From Actinomadura luzonensis (GTDB lineage: Bacteria > Actinomycetota > Actinomycetes > Streptosporangiales > Streptosporangiaceae), in the NCBI RefSeq assembly GCF_022664455.2, contig NZ_JAKRKC020000001.1, positions 4,965,001 through 5,029,000 on the forward strand: DNA of 64,000 nucleotides. The letters run 5' to 3'. The notes beneath the pieces are model-generated. The model searched no databases, had not been told where the DNA came from, and saw only the letters and a program-made list of their open reading frames with translations. Below, in pieces: positions 16,648 through 25,375 of this stretch (position 1 is the first letter of the stretch; every line of letters starts with the position of its first letter). Both the position numbers and the translations under genes were made by a program.

Positions 16648-16976
16648 CGGACCCGATCACCTGCCCGGAGTGCCAGGGCCGCCGGGGGCGGCGGTTCGGC
16701 CCGCTGTTCCTGGCCTGCCCGTTCTGCGGCGGCACCGGCCGGGTGGGCGGGGCCGACGAACCCGCCGAACGCGGCTGCGAGCCCCCGCCGGAGGGCCCGC
16801 CGCCCGCCTGGCAGCACAAGGTGTGGCAGGACCCGTGGACCGCCGCCGCGCTCGGCTGCCGGCTGTGCCTCGGCTCGCGGCGGCTCTCCCACGTCGACCG
16901 GGAGGCCGGGCGGCTGGTGACGATGCCGTGCCCCTGCGCGACCGGCGACGAGCCGGACCTCCCGTGGCCGGCCTGA
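16644..16976 (+). CDS. CxxCxGxG zinc-finger protein, partner of the preceding miniprotein
   Basis: GTG 16644 overlaps the preceding TGA (GTGA), giving a 110-residue protein. It begins with ITCPECQGRRGRR, then CPFCGGTGRVGG, and later has CRLCLGS and PCPCATGDEP. It therefore has four Cys pairs, enough for two zinc centres arranged as in the DnaJ cysteine-rich domain. The pairs are separated by a Pro/Trp-rich middle segment (PPPAWQHKVWQDPW). It may act as a zinc-binding adaptor or chaperone module, but only the metal-binding pattern is visible. The frame is open upstream to 16479 but that part overlaps the miniprotein in another frame. Confidence 0.75.
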   Translation: MTDPITCPECQGRRGRRFGPLFLACPFCGGTGRVGGADEPAERGCEPPPEGPPPAWQHKVWQDPWTAAALGCRLCLGSRRLSHVDREAGRLVTMPCPCATGDEPDLPWPA

Positions 16977-17053
16977 CGGGCCCGGTCCCGGAAAGGCGAA
17001 GACGGGCCGTCTCATTACCGCCGCTTGCCGATCACGTCACTACGGTGACAGCC

Positions 17054-17236
17054 ATGCCTGACACACCTCGACGCCCCCGCATCCAATGGCAGGACGACTC
17101 CGAGCACCTCAAGAACCGGCCCTCCGCGCACCGGATCGTCAGCGAGTCACCGCGCCCGTCCGAGCCCGACACGCCGTCGCGGCCCCGCGGCCGGGACGCG
17201 GAGGAGACCGGCCCGGTCACGGCCCGGACCTGCTGA
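17054..17236 (+). CDS. Small hypothetical protein, 60 aa
   Basis: A short frame from ATG 17054 encodes a very polar, Pro/Arg/Ser-rich peptide (beginning MPDTPRRPRIQWQDDSEH) with no domain. It overlaps the end of the convergent HEAT-repeat gene by 20 bp. The sequence TTGCCG-17-TACGGT lies just upstream and could be a promoter, which would make the transcript nearly leaderless. It may be a real disordered small protein or a chance frame. Confidence 0.4.
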   Translation: MPDTPRRPRIQWQDDSEHLKNRPSAHRIVSESPRPSEPDTPSRPRGRDAEETGPVTARTC

Positions 17237-17888
17237 GCTGCCACCGCGCGAATGAGCTGACCTCCTCGTCCCGCGCCCGCGCGGCGTGCCGCAGCAGCGC
17301 CGGGTCGTCCTCGGCCAGGCGGGTCGCGATCGCCGCGGCGAACAGCCGGGCCGTCGGGTCGTCGCCGTCCAGCGCCGCGACGATCTCCCCGGGGTCGGGG
17401 TCCTCGGCGTCGGCGGCGACCAGCGCGGCCGTGAGCCGCCCGAGCTCGGGGTCGGTCAGGCGCGGCAGGCCGGCCATGAGCTGCTCGGTCGAGGCCATCG
17501 CCAGGAAGTGCAGGACCTTCCACCGGATGGACGGGTCGGGGTCCCGGCTCAGCGCGACGACCTGGGCGATGACGTCGGCGTGCTGCTCGTCGCCGGCGAG
17601 CAGCACGAACTCGACGGCGAAGAAGCGCACCTGCCGCCGGGGATGGGCGAGCAGCGCGGGCACCTCTCCCATCAGCGGGGCGGCCCGCTCGCCCAGCTCC
17701 GACAGCAGCCAGGCCCCGGTCTGCAGGGCCCTGTCGTCGCCGCTGCGCAGCAGCCTGCGGAGCTGTTCGACGGGGTAGCCGCCGAACAGCTCGTTCAGCA
17801 GGTCGTTGGCCGCCTCGCCGAGCGTCTCGTCGTCGGCCGGGTGCGAGAGGATGAGCTCCATCAGGTCGTCGCCTGTGCGCGTCTGCAT
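17217..17888 (-). CDS. HEAT-repeat-like protein, possible immunity or chaperone partner
   Basis: The 223-residue protein is all-helical with repeating HEAT-like units, for example DDRALQTGAWLLSELGERAA, PRRQVRFFAVEFVLLAGD and DPSIRWKVLHFLAMAS. There is no signal peptide. It lies 6 bp downstream of the candidate ESX effector gene on the same strand, so it is almost certainly cotranscribed. In polymorphic toxin systems, HEAT-like proteins in this position often neutralise or chaperone the effector; here that role is inferred only from position and fold. Confidence 0.75.
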   Translation of the reverse strand: MQTRTGDDLMELILSHPADDETLGEAANDLLNELFGGYPVEQLRRLLRSGDDRALQTGAWLLSELGERAAPLMGEVPALLAHPRRQVRFFAVEFVLLAGDEQHADVIAQVVALSRDPDPSIRWKVLHFLAMASTEQLMAGLPRLTDPELGRLTAALVAADAEDPDPGEIVAALDGDDPTARLFAAAIATRLAEDDPALLRHAARARDEEVSSFARWQLSRSGP

Positions 17889-17894
17889 CTCGCG

Positions 17895-18788
17895 TCAGTT
17901 CTCCTTGGCCTTGTCCTCGAGCTTCCGCAGAAGCTCCTGCTCCTGGCGCAGCCGTGCCTGGTGCCCCGGATCGCTGCCGAGCCGGGCCTCGTTCATCTTG
18001 CGGGTGAGGATACTGTCCTTGAGCTCCTTGGCGGCCTTCTCGGCCTCTGCCGCCGACATGTTCTGCACGTCGTTGTTGCTGGGCAGGCGTCCGTGCATCC
18101 GCTGCGCGCCGGCATCGTAGCTCGCTGAGGAGTTCGGGTCGTAGCCGCCGCCCTTGCCCTTGCCCCGGCCGCCTCTTCCGCCGCCGCCCCCTCCTCTTCT
18201 GCGGCCGATCTGGAGCATGCCGTCCCGGGCGTGCGGGCGCTTCTCCATCTCCTTCATGATGCGCCGCATGGTCTCGGTGACGCGGCTGCCGAGGGCGGGG
18301 GCCAGCCCCCTGGCGGTGCCCTCCGCGCCTTCGAGCGCCACCTTGCCGACGGCGTGCCGGGTCATGTACATGCGCGCGAGCGCGGCCATCCCGCCCGCCG
18401 CGCCCCCGAACAGCAGTGCCTGGGTGGTGGTGGCCAGCCCGTACGCGGCCTGCGTGCCCACGGCGACCTTGACCGCGCTGACCACGTTCGCGGTGCCGTC
18501 GAGCACGACCGGCGCGGACCTGGAGGCGGCGGTGGCCTGCGTGATGTGGCCGCCGCCGTCGCCGACCTTGTTCCACCGGGTGGTCAGGGCCGTGGCCGAC
18601 TCGCCCTGGTAGTTCTGCTGCGTGCGGCGGACCGTCGCGTCGGCCTGCGCGCCCTGGGCCGACGATCCGGCGAGCACGGTACGCCAGGCGTGCGCGTCCT
18701 TGCGGATCTCGTCCTCGTTGATCTTCGGCCAGGGGAAGCCGATCAGGTTGAGGAAGCCCGACAGCCGCGGGTCGAGCATCACAGCCAT
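17895..18788 (-). CDS. Candidate ESX-associated effector, helical N-terminus with basic C-terminal domain
   Basis: 297 residues from ATG 18788 (a second ATG at 18779 forms TGATG with the upstream stop). The N-terminal half is a WXG100/LXG-like helical segment: AWRTVLAGSSAQGAQADATV, then YQGESATALTTRWNKVG, and a hydrophobic Ala/Gly stretch at about 135-165. Residues ~215-235 are a Gly/Arg/Lys linker. The last ~75 residues are a charged helical module containing LPSNNDVQNMSAAEAEKAA and ARLGSDPGHQARLRQEQELL. That arrangement (trafficking domain, linker, compact C-terminal domain) matches type VII-secreted polymorphic toxins. I cannot assign a toxin activity. Confidence 0.65.
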   Translation of the reverse strand: MAVMLDPRLSGFLNLIGFPWPKINEDEIRKDAHAWRTVLAGSSAQGAQADATVRRTQQNYQGESATALTTRWNKVGDGGGHITQATAASRSAPVVLDGTANVVSAVKVAVGTQAAYGLATTTQALLFGGAAGGMAALARMYMTRHAVGKVALEGAEGTARGLAPALGSRVTETMRRIMKEMEKRPHARDGMLQIGRRRGGGGGGRGGRGKGKGGGYDPNSSASYDAGAQRMHGRLPSNNDVQNMSAAEAEKAAKELKDSILTRKMNEARLGSDPGHQARLRQEQELLRKLEDKAKEN

Positions 18789-19099
18789 GCCGGGTCCGTG
18801 AGGTTCTCGATGTTGGCGTCCTCCGTCGCGCGGGTGTTCGCGGTCACCAGTCGCAGGCCCTCGCCGGTGTCGGTGATCTCCCCGCCGATCCCCGCCAGCG
18901 CTTCGAGCGAGACCTGCAGGCATTCCGTGTACGTCCCGACGATGACGCCGAACAGGCCGTCGTCCTCCCAGTTGTGGCCGCCGTTGCTCCGTTCCCTGAG
19001 CCGGGCGAGGGCGGCGTCGTAGTCCGCTCCCTGGCCGCTGACGTACGCGCCGCCTCGTCCCACCGTTCCCAAGGCGATCTCAAATCCCGTCATGCTCAT
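18779..19099 (-). CDS. EspC/WXG100-like ESX (type VII) secretion-associated protein
   Basis: The 106-residue helical protein has the size of EspC-like and WXG100-like ESX partners. Residues 30-80 form two helices around GHNWEDDGLFGVIVGTYTEC, followed by LEALAGIGGEITDTGEGLRL, which resembles the EspC-type helix-turn-helix seen before large ESX substrates. A strict WXG is not present. Its stop overlaps the start of the effector-like gene, so the two are coupled and could form a secreted heterodimer. No ESX ATPase or membrane genes lie in the window, so secretion would depend on an apparatus elsewhere. Confidence 0.65.
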   Translation of the reverse strand: MSMTGFEIALGTVGRGGAYVSGQGADYDAALARLRERSNGGHNWEDDGLFGVIVGTYTECLQVSLEALAGIGGEITDTGEGLRLVTANTRATEDANIENLTDPAWL

Positions 19100-19183
19100 G
19101 AAGCATAACTAGACGCATCACGACATAGACGGCGCTTCCGTCTACACTGATCCGCTCACCCACCTTGACTGCCGGAGGTCGAC

Positions 19184-19582
19184 ATGCGATCACCCGCACC
19201 GGAGGACGACGCCGAATACCTGCACCAGTACGTCGCCCAGAGCCGCCGCGCCGTCCGCGCGCTGCACGAGGCGCGGGCGTCGATCGGCCGCGTGGAGGGC
19301 CGGGCGAGGAGCCAGGACGGGCTCGTCGAGGCGGCCGCCGGCGGCCACGGCCTCCCCACCCGCCTGCGCATCGACCCCCGGGCGCTGCGGCTCGGCGAGG
19401 CGGCGCTCGGCAGGCAGGTCGCCGAGGTGCTGCGGTCCGCGCAGGACGACGCCGGGCGGCAGGCGCGGCAGATCGCCGAAGGGGTGCGCGACCTCACCGC
19501 GGCCCTGCCGGAGCCGCTGGACGAGACGTTCGTGCGCGGCCGGGTCGACCAGGCGCTGTCCCGCCTGGCCTGGGAGGGATAA
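19184..19582 (+). CDS. YbaB/EbfC-like protein, ESX-associated
   Basis: A 132-residue protein with a central segment LPTRLRIDPRALRLGEAALG followed by a long helix VAEVLRSAQDDAGRQARQIA. This pattern (short beta-strand pair then amphipathic helix) fits the YbaB/EbfC fold as found in actinobacterial ESX loci, where the N-terminal helix replaces a canonical nucleoid-protein start. It is divergent from the EspC-like gene, about 85 bp apart, and is followed immediately by a second protein of the same kind. DNA binding is known for classical YbaB; here it is only inferred. Confidence 0.7.
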   Translation: MRSPAPEDDAEYLHQYVAQSRRAVRALHEARASIGRVEGRARSQDGLVEAAAGGHGLPTRLRIDPRALRLGEAALGRQVAEVLRSAQDDAGRQARQIAEGVRDLTAALPEPLDETFVRGRVDQALSRLAWEG

Positions 19583-19583
19583 C

Positions 19584-19958
19584 GTGCTCTGGCCGCCCAT
19601 CGACCCCGCGAACATCAGTGAGAGAGAGCTCGACGAGGCCGCCCGCCGCGGTGAGCGGATGCTGGCCTGGCTGGAGTCGGCACAGGAGGAGCTGCGGGCC
19701 GTCACCGGCACCGGCTCGGGGCCGTCGGGGCACGTGCGGGTGAGCGTGGACGCGGACGGCCGCGTCCTCGACGTCCGCTACGACGGGCGCGCCCTGCGGC
19801 TGGGCAGCCAGGACCTGGCCGAGGAGACGCTGGCGGCGGTACGGGCGGCGTGCGCCGACGCCGAGCGGCGCACCCACGACCTCATGCGCGAGGCGTTCCC
19901 CGGCTACGACCCGGCCGCGACGCAGGCCGAACTGGAACGGCTCCTCGGCGAAGGCTGA
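19584..19958 (+). CDS. YbaB/EbfC-family protein
   Basis: Starting at GTG 19584, one base after the previous stop, the 124-residue product shows the YbaB/EbfC core more clearly: GHVRVSVDADGRVLDVRYDG (two strands) followed by the helix LAEETLAAVRAACADAERRT. The N-terminal 40 residues form a helix (LDEAARRGERMLAWLESAQE) likely to pair with its partner. The two genes probably make a heterodimer. YbaB proteins are dimeric DNA- or nucleoid-associated proteins; ESX-linked paralogues have no settled function. Confidence 0.8.
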   Translation: MLWPPIDPANISERELDEAARRGERMLAWLESAQEELRAVTGTGSGPSGHVRVSVDADGRVLDVRYDGRALRLGSQDLAEETLAAVRAACADAERRTHDLMREAFPGYDPAATQAELERLLGEG

Positions 19959-19998
19959 GAAGACCGCCGGGCGCCCTGGATCGCGGCGCCCGACCGCG

Positions 19999-20035
19999 AA
20001 AAAGGCCCAACCCCACGGGCGTGGGATTGGGCCTT
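19999..20035 (-). terminator. Rho-independent terminator downstream of the original tRNA-Val locus
   Basis: A long hairpin with arms AAGGCCCAA and TTGGGCCTT plus an inner CCCAC/GTGGG pairing, followed on the minus strand by a run of five T. It lies immediately 3' of the tRNA-Val remnant at 20044-20070 and fits the terminator of that former tRNA gene. It may also end the YbaB operon from the other side. Confidence 0.85.
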
Positions 20036-20043
20036 CTCCGTAC

Positions 20044-20070
20044 TGGTGGGCGATGCTGGGATCGCACCAG
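20044..20070 (-). pseudogene. tRNA-Val 3' fragment (acceptor stem and T-arm), probable att remnant
   Basis: These 27 bases match 31245-31271, the 3' end of the complete tRNA-Val(CAC), with 25 of 27 identical. The fragment covers the CCA end, acceptor 3' strand and T-arm. One of its two differences hits the invariant T-loop (GTTCGA to GTGCGA), so it is decaying. The match stops where the IS5-type element begins. It is best read as the chromosomal half of an attachment site left when an island integrated in the tRNA gene. Confidence 0.75.
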
Positions 20071-20972
20071 TGAGTGTTTTCCATCCTGAAGCCGCAGGTC
20101 GCGGGCATGCTGCGCGAGTGGGTCTGATCGACAAGTAGAAGAGCCCCTGGTAGAAGGGTTGTCGACCAAGATCAACCGTTAGGCCAGAGGCTCCGAGTTG
20201 CTGTTCTACCGCGCCGCGCTGCCGTTGTCACCTCAGACCCTGTCCTATCTGTCCGGCATCCTGCGCCGGCACCGCAACACGATCAACTCGCCCTGGCGTC
20301 GCCGCAACCCCGGCCAACAAGCCCTGCTCGTCCTCGTCCACCTGAGAAAAGGCGAGACCCTGACAGAGGTCGCCGCAGGCTTCGGCGTCGGCATCGCGAC
20401 CGCCTGGCGCTACATCCGCGAGGCCATCGTCCTGCTCGCCCACCGCTCACCCCGCCTGGAGCAGGCGTTACGCGCCGCCAAGCGGGCCGGCTACCCCTAC
20501 CTGGTCCTGGACGGCACCCTCATCCCCATCGACCGCGTGGCCGCCGACCGGCCCTACTACTCCGGCAAGCACCGCAGACACGGCATGAACATCCAGATCC
20601 TGGCCACCCCCGACGGCACACCCCTGTGGACCTCCGGCTCCCTGCCCGGCTCCGTGCACGACCTCAAAGCCGCCCGGATCTGGGGCATCCCGCGCCGCCT
20701 CAAGGCCGCCAGCCTGCTCGTCCTCGCCGACAAGGGCTACGTCGGTGCCGGCGAGCACGTACGCGTGCCCTACAAGGGCCGCAACAAGCCCGCCTCCCAG
20801 AAGGCCGCCAACGCCGCCCACGCCAAGCTCCGCGGACCGGGCGAACGGGCCAATGCCCAGCTGACGACCTGGCGTATTCTGCGCAAACTACGATGCTGCC
20901 CACTTCTCGCAGGCCAGCTCGTCAAAGCGATCCTCGTCCTACAGCTCCGCGAGGCGGGATGAAAAGCACTCA
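20071..20972 (+). mobile_element. IS5-type insertion sequence
   Basis: Terminal inverted repeats are visible: left TGAGTGTTTTCCATCCTG and, read from the right end inward, TGAGTGCTTTTCATCCCG (15 of 18 identical). The element of about 0.9 kb holds a single intact DDE transposase. No clear target-site duplication is seen (flanks CAG and ATG), so one side may have been rearranged after insertion. Confidence 0.8.
20198..20962 (+). CDS. IS5-family transposase (DDE_Tnp_4 type)
   Basis: The 254-residue product starts at TTG 20198. The N-terminus carries a helix-turn-helix (LTEVAAGFGVGIATAWRYIR). The catalytic part shows YLVLDGTLIPIDR (first Asp), SLPGSVHDLKAARIWG and VLADKGYVGAG (second Asp), and GPGERANAQLTTWRIL (Glu), giving a complete DDE triad. 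The frame is undamaged and the inverted repeats are present, so the element may still be active. It is the only intact transposase gene in the island. Confidence 0.92.
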   Translation: MLFYRAALPLSPQTLSYLSGILRRHRNTINSPWRRRNPGQQALLVLVHLRKGETLTEVAAGFGVGIATAWRYIREAIVLLAHRSPRLEQALRAAKRAGYPYLVLDGTLIPIDRVAADRPYYSGKHRRHGMNIQILATPDGTPLWTSGSLPGSVHDLKAARIWGIPRRLKAASLLVLADKGYVGAGEHVRVPYKGRNKPASQKAANAAHAKLRGPGERANAQLTTWRILRKLRCCPLLAGQLVKAILVLQLREAG

Positions 20973-21193
20973 ATGAGGTGGCCCGGTTGAAAGTATGTAA
21001 ACTAGCCACACCTTGCAGCGGCCTAGGAATACCATCATGCGACGAGTATCCCTTCGCCTCTTCGGTGAGATGTGTGGTAGATAGTTGAAGCATCGTCGTC
21101 CGCCGCTAGCCTCATTATCCTAGCGGCGGACGGCACGCCAATCTGTCGATCATAAACATGGCCGGTAGCATGGCACGCCACCCAGGGAGACCC

Positions 21194-21730
21194 ATGATTG
21201 ATGAGAGCTATTCTCGTTGGTTCCGTCGATACACCACTAACGTCCTCGCACTTACATGGTGCTCCGCCACCACGGCCGATGATGTCCTGGCAGCCTACGG
21301 CATCTCGCCTAAGCTCACGGAGCCGATGCACTTCCTAGGTGGCGATATCGATATGCTCATTGGGCGTCTCGGTAACGGCACCGTCATCATGGATTATTGC
21401 GTCGATTACCCCACACTCGGGGCTCTTCCCGCCCTGGCGCAGCACGGACCTTGCCTGAGTGCTGCTTGGTGTGGCGACGTTCCCGCGATTGTATCCTATT
21501 ACACTCAAGGTGGCCGTGTAGTCGAGTTCGACGCAAGGTCGCGGGACTGGTATTCGGATCCCGATCTCGCCAGCGTCGAACAATGGATTGCCACTACGCC
21601 TGCCGGGAAGGAAATATGGGACGATCGCTGGATTCGAGCCGTTCTTGTCACCGCCGAAGGGATGCTTCAAGCTGCTATTGACGAAGAATGGATGCGGTCC
21701 ACACACGTCGGCGTTACATTTCCCGAATAA
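21194..21730 (+). CDS. DUF6461-like protein
   Basis: A 178-residue protein from ATG 21194, with AGGGAGA 4-10 nt upstream. Features of the DUF6461 family as I remember it are the N-terminal helix SYSRWFRRYTTNVLALTWCS, ADDVLAAYG, a central strand GTVIMDYCVDYPTL and the acidic C-terminus. No catalytic motif or signal peptide is seen. GC is clearly lower than in the flanking chromosome, in keeping with horizontal acquisition. Such proteins are often orphan cargo near toxin or immunity genes in actinomycetes, so an immunity role is possible but unproven. Confidence 0.65.
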   Translation: MIDESYSRWFRRYTTNVLALTWCSATTADDVLAAYGISPKLTEPMHFLGGDIDMLIGRLGNGTVIMDYCVDYPTLGALPALAQHGPCLSAAWCGDVPAIVSYYTQGGRVVEFDARSRDWYSDPDLASVEQWIATTPAGKEIWDDRWIRAVLVTAEGMLQAAIDEEWMRSTHVGVTFPE

Positions 21731-21907
21731 CCACCTACCTCCGACCGGGGCCGTGAGCGTGGTGACTCCTTACGCAGCGCTGTACGTAAGGGGATCTTGG
21801 ATCTTGACCGGGAGGTCGTCGGCAGCCCTCGCCGTGATGGTCACCGTGCGTGACGGCGATGGGCGGTGACCGGCCCCCGAGATGCGAAACCCGTGGCCTT
21901 GTGGATC

Positions 21908-23270
21908 ATGACTGTTCTCTACGCAGCCAACCCTCAAGGAACCACGGGCGTGTACAACCCTACCGAGACCCCCACCGACGCGACACTGCTGCTGGACCTG
22001 GAAGGCCTGCACGTGGTCAAGGTGGAACGCGGCGAGGACGGCCACCGACTCGTCCACCTCGTCACCGCCGATGAGACAGCCCGTGCCTGCCCCACCTGCG
22101 GCGTCTTCTCCGTCACCGCCAAGGAGCGGGTGACCACCCGGCCGCGGGACTCGTGCGCGGGCGGCACGCCCTGCACCCTGCTGTGGCACAAACTCCGCTG
22201 GAGCTGCCGCGAACCGCTGTGCTCACGAGGGTCGTTCACTGAGCAGATTCCGCAGGTGGCGGCCGGGATGCGGACGACCGCCCGGCTGCGCCATGCGTGC
22301 GGGCGCGCGATCATCGACGGCGGACGCGCCGTCGCCCAGGCCGCCCGGGACCACCGGGTGTCGTGGCCGGTCGCGATGCGCGCACTGCGCGCCTACGCCG
22401 CCAAAGTCCTGCCCGCCGAGCCCGATCCACCCCGGTGGCCGGGATCGACGAGATCCGGCGTGGTGCTCCCTGCTGGGAGCAAGATCCCACCATCGGGAAA
22501 TATCGGCTGGTCGCGGACCGATGGCACGTCGGGTTCACCGACGTCAGCGGCGGCCAGGGGCTGCTCGGCCAAGTCGAGGGCCGCGTCTCGGCCACGGTCG
22601 CGGCCTGGCTTTCCGCCCGCCCCGAGGCTTGGCGTCAGGCGATCACCCACGTGGCGATCGACATGTGCCAGACCTTCCGCTGCGCGGTCCGCGCCGCGCT
22701 GCCGCACGCGGTCATCGTGGTCGACCACGTCCACGTGGTCCAACTCGCCAACACCAAGCTCGCTGAGCTGCGCCGCCGCCTGACCTGGAAGATGCGCGAC
22801 CGACGCGGCCGGACCGGCGACCCCGAATACGACCACCGGCGGCTGTTGCGGGCCAACCGTGAGGACCTCACGGCCGACCAGGTCGCCGTCCTGGAACGTG
22901 ACCTGACCCGGATCGGCACCCACGGCCGGCACCTCCTGGCGGGCTGGCACGCCAAGGAGAAGCTGCGACACCTGCTCGCCCTGGCCCGCACGAACCCGTC
23001 CCGCTCACAGATCGCCCATCGCTTGCACGCCTTCTGCGCCTGGTGCGTCGACCACCCCTACCTGCCCGAACTCATCACGCTCGCCGAGACCGTGGCCGCC
23101 TGGTGGGAAGAGATCGAGGCGTTCCTCCATACCGGGATCACCAACGCCAAGAGCGAGGGCACCAACCGGGTCATCAAGCTCGAAGCCCGCTGCGCCTACG
23201 GCTTCCGCAACCCGGTCAACCAGCGCCTACGTCATGCTGCGCTACCACCCGAGGGAGCTGAAACCGCGCC
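21908..23270 (+). pseudogene. ISL3-family transposase, frameshifted and truncated
   Basis: The N-terminal part (from ATG 21908) has the ISL3 zinc finger ACPTCGVFS and a second Cys pair, then a helix-turn-helix (VAQAARDHRVSWPVAMRAL). Near 22435-22445 the coding frame changes by -1, after which the DDE_Tnp_ISL3 domain continues: VAGIDEIRRGAPCW, VAIDMCQTFRCAVR, VIVVDHVHVVQLAN, KSEGTNRVIKLEARCAYGFR. After NPVNQRLR the usual C-terminus is missing; the frame runs into sequence belonging to the IS701 pseudogene on the other strand. The gene is therefore broken twice and likely inactive. Confidence 0.85.
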
Positions 23271-23296
23271 GTTCCCGCCTAATACTCCAGCCGCAC

Positions 23297-24670
23297 TTAG
23301 GGATCGATGAGTCTGCGCTGGCGTTGATAGTGGCAGCGGCGGGCGCGGGCTTGATGACAGCGTCGCCAGTGTGACCAGCGCAGATAATGCTCGGCCGAGT
23401 GGTGGCGTCGATGGAGACGAGTGTGGAGACTACGGATCTCGTTGACGGTGAGCGGGATCAGGTGCTGGGACTCGTCCGGGCCGGTGGGGTTTGCGGGCTC
23501 CGGCGGTGATTGTCCGCCCGTGGGCCCCCTGTGTGGTGGGCGGAGCGGTCATCGAGCCGGACAGGAACGCCAGGTGAGCGTGGGCGACCATGACCAAGGT
23601 GACGTACCGGTACCAGGCGATGTGCTTGCGGACCTGGTAGCGGTCGAGGCCGGCCTCGTTCTTGGTGGCCTGGAAGCACTCCTCGATGCTCCATCGGGCT
23701 CCTGTCACGCGGACCAGGGCGGTCAGGGCGACTGATCCGCTGGACCAGCACCGGTAGTAGGCCACCTCGCAGGGGTCGCTGATCGAGCGGCGGGCCAGCA
23801 GCCAGTCATGGGAGCCGTGCTCGCCGAGCGTGATCCAGGCCCAGTCGTAGAAGCGGTGCCCCTTGGCGCCCTGACCGCAGGAGTAGCGCTGCCAAGCTGA
23901 GACGGGCAGGGCGGCGACAGCCCGGCCGGCGCGGGTCTTGGCGCCGGCCACAGTGATCGGATGGTCGCAGGAGACCGCAAAGACCTGGTTCAGGCCACGG
24001 CCGGGGCACCGCTCACGCAGGACCGGATTGTCGCCGTATGCCTCATGGCCGGTGACCCAGCCGAAGCTGAGCAGCACATCGCCGGCGGCCCGCTCGATCA
24101 TCTTCCAGGCCAGCTCGGGCTTGGTCGCAAAGACCGCCCCCGGCGGCACCCCGGCCTCGGCCAGGCGGTGCGGCGCAGCGAACCAGGCGCTGGCAGGTAC
24201 AACTCCCGGTCGATCAGAACCCGCCGCCCGCTGGATGCACTGTAGGACGCGAACACGCCGATCTGGCAATTGGTGATCTTCCCGGCGGTGCCGGTGTACT
24301 GCCGCTGCACTCCTGCCGAGCCAGTGCCCTTCTTCTCGAACCCGGTGTCGTCCATCACCAGCACCCCCGCCAGGTCACCGAATCGCTCGCCGACCTGCGC
24401 CCGCAGTGCATCGCGGACCTGGTCGGCGTCCCATCGGGCGTGGTTGAACAGTCGCTGAAGCCCATCGGGACAGGCGTCCCCGGCGTACTCGGCCAGCGAC
24501 CAGCCGTTCTTCCGTTCCAGATCGCTCAGCAGCCCGTCCAGGCAGGCCCGTGCCCGTGACCGCGGCTCGCGCCGTCCGAAGGACGGTGCCAGCACCTGGG
24601 AGAACAACTCATCCAGTGCATCGTCCCAACACGCTGGGCCGGCCTGAGCTACCGCGAACGACACGGCCAT
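23297..24670 (-). pseudogene. IS701-family transposase with two frameshifts
   Basis: From ATG 24670 the N-terminal third reads as an IS701 transposase: VLAPSFGRREPRSRARACL, GLLSDLERKNGWSLAEYAG and VLVMDDTGFEKKG. A frameshift near 24195, inside ELYLPA, moves to a second frame carrying FATKPELAWKMIERA, RFYDWAWITLGEHG and WSIEECFQATKNEAGLDRYQ. A second frameshift near 23500 moves to a third frame with the C-terminus IPLTVNEIRSLHTRLHRRHH and stop at 23297. All domains are present but split, so this is a decayed element. Its end overlaps the truncated ISL3 gene, suggesting it inserted there. Confidence 0.88.
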
Positions 24671-24777
24671 CGTCCGATCACCTTGGAGCTTCACAACCCC
24701 AGGTCTCGGCGATGGCCGTGTCACGTTCGGGGCTTCGACCAGCCAGAATGTCGAAGTGCGGCTGGAGTACTAGACCC

Positions 24778-25281
24778 TCACGATGCCCTGAATGGTTCGG
24801 CGTCTCCCCATTCCCAGAAAGCTTCTCCTCGTTCGACATAGCCGCTTACAAGGCCAATCAGGTCATCGACATTTATATCTGCGGGAACATCTATGGCTAC
24901 ATGTCGATCTCCGCTCCACTCAAACAGAAGGTCAGCCTCACCGATCTTCATATTAATTGAATTTATAACGGTAGAGAGGCGCTCAGCTCCAAGCGATGGG
25001 ATGAGTAGAACGCGAAGGACTTTTCGCCCCGATGGGCGCACTAGTGAACTAATCAACGACCCGTCGGAAGATATATCAACTATGTCCCCCAGGGCAAGTC
25101 CGTAAACTCGAAAGGGAATGCATCGGACTTCATACATTCCACCACCCAGATCGCCTAGCCATATTTGCTCAAACAGGCCAGGAAACCCGAATGGTGCGAG
25201 ATCAACGCGCGCAATATAATTCTGCTTGGCCACCTTCACTGGGGCATCATGCACGAGAAACTTAGGTTCAGTAGCACCCAC
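24778..25281 (-). CDS. DUF4265-domain protein, candidate immunity protein
   Basis: The 167-residue protein matches the DUF4265 pattern as I recall it: an early VDLAPFGFPGLFEQIWLGDL, then YEVRCIPFRVYGLALGDIVD, VRPSGRKVLRVLL and a late VPADINVDDLIGLVSGYVE. GC is strikingly low for this genome (rare codons such as ATA and TTA occur). It lies about 95 bp downstream of the HNH nuclease fragment on the same strand. DUF4265 genes occur after toxin genes in several actinomycetes, so it is plausibly the cognate immunity protein, left behind when the toxin lost its N-terminus. Confidence 0.7.
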   Translation of the reverse strand: MGATEPKFLVHDAPVKVAKQNYIARVDLAPFGFPGLFEQIWLGDLGGGMYEVRCIPFRVYGLALGDIVDISSDGSLISSLVRPSGRKVLRVLLIPSLGAERLSTVINSINMKIGEADLLFEWSGDRHVAIDVPADINVDDLIGLVSGYVERGEAFWEWGDAEPFRAS

Positions 25282-25375
25282 AGTGCGCTCCTCGCAGCTA
25301 ATCGACTATGGCCAGTTGCCCGTTGAGCCAACGGGCAACTGGCCACTCTACCTTAGACTATTCATTCATTTCCTG

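Noticed and set aside
22430..22450. Programmed -1 frameshifting in the ISL3 transposase
   Set aside because: The two frames do overlap by -1, but no clear slippery heptamer or stem-loop was seen and the gene is also truncated at its end, so decay is simpler.
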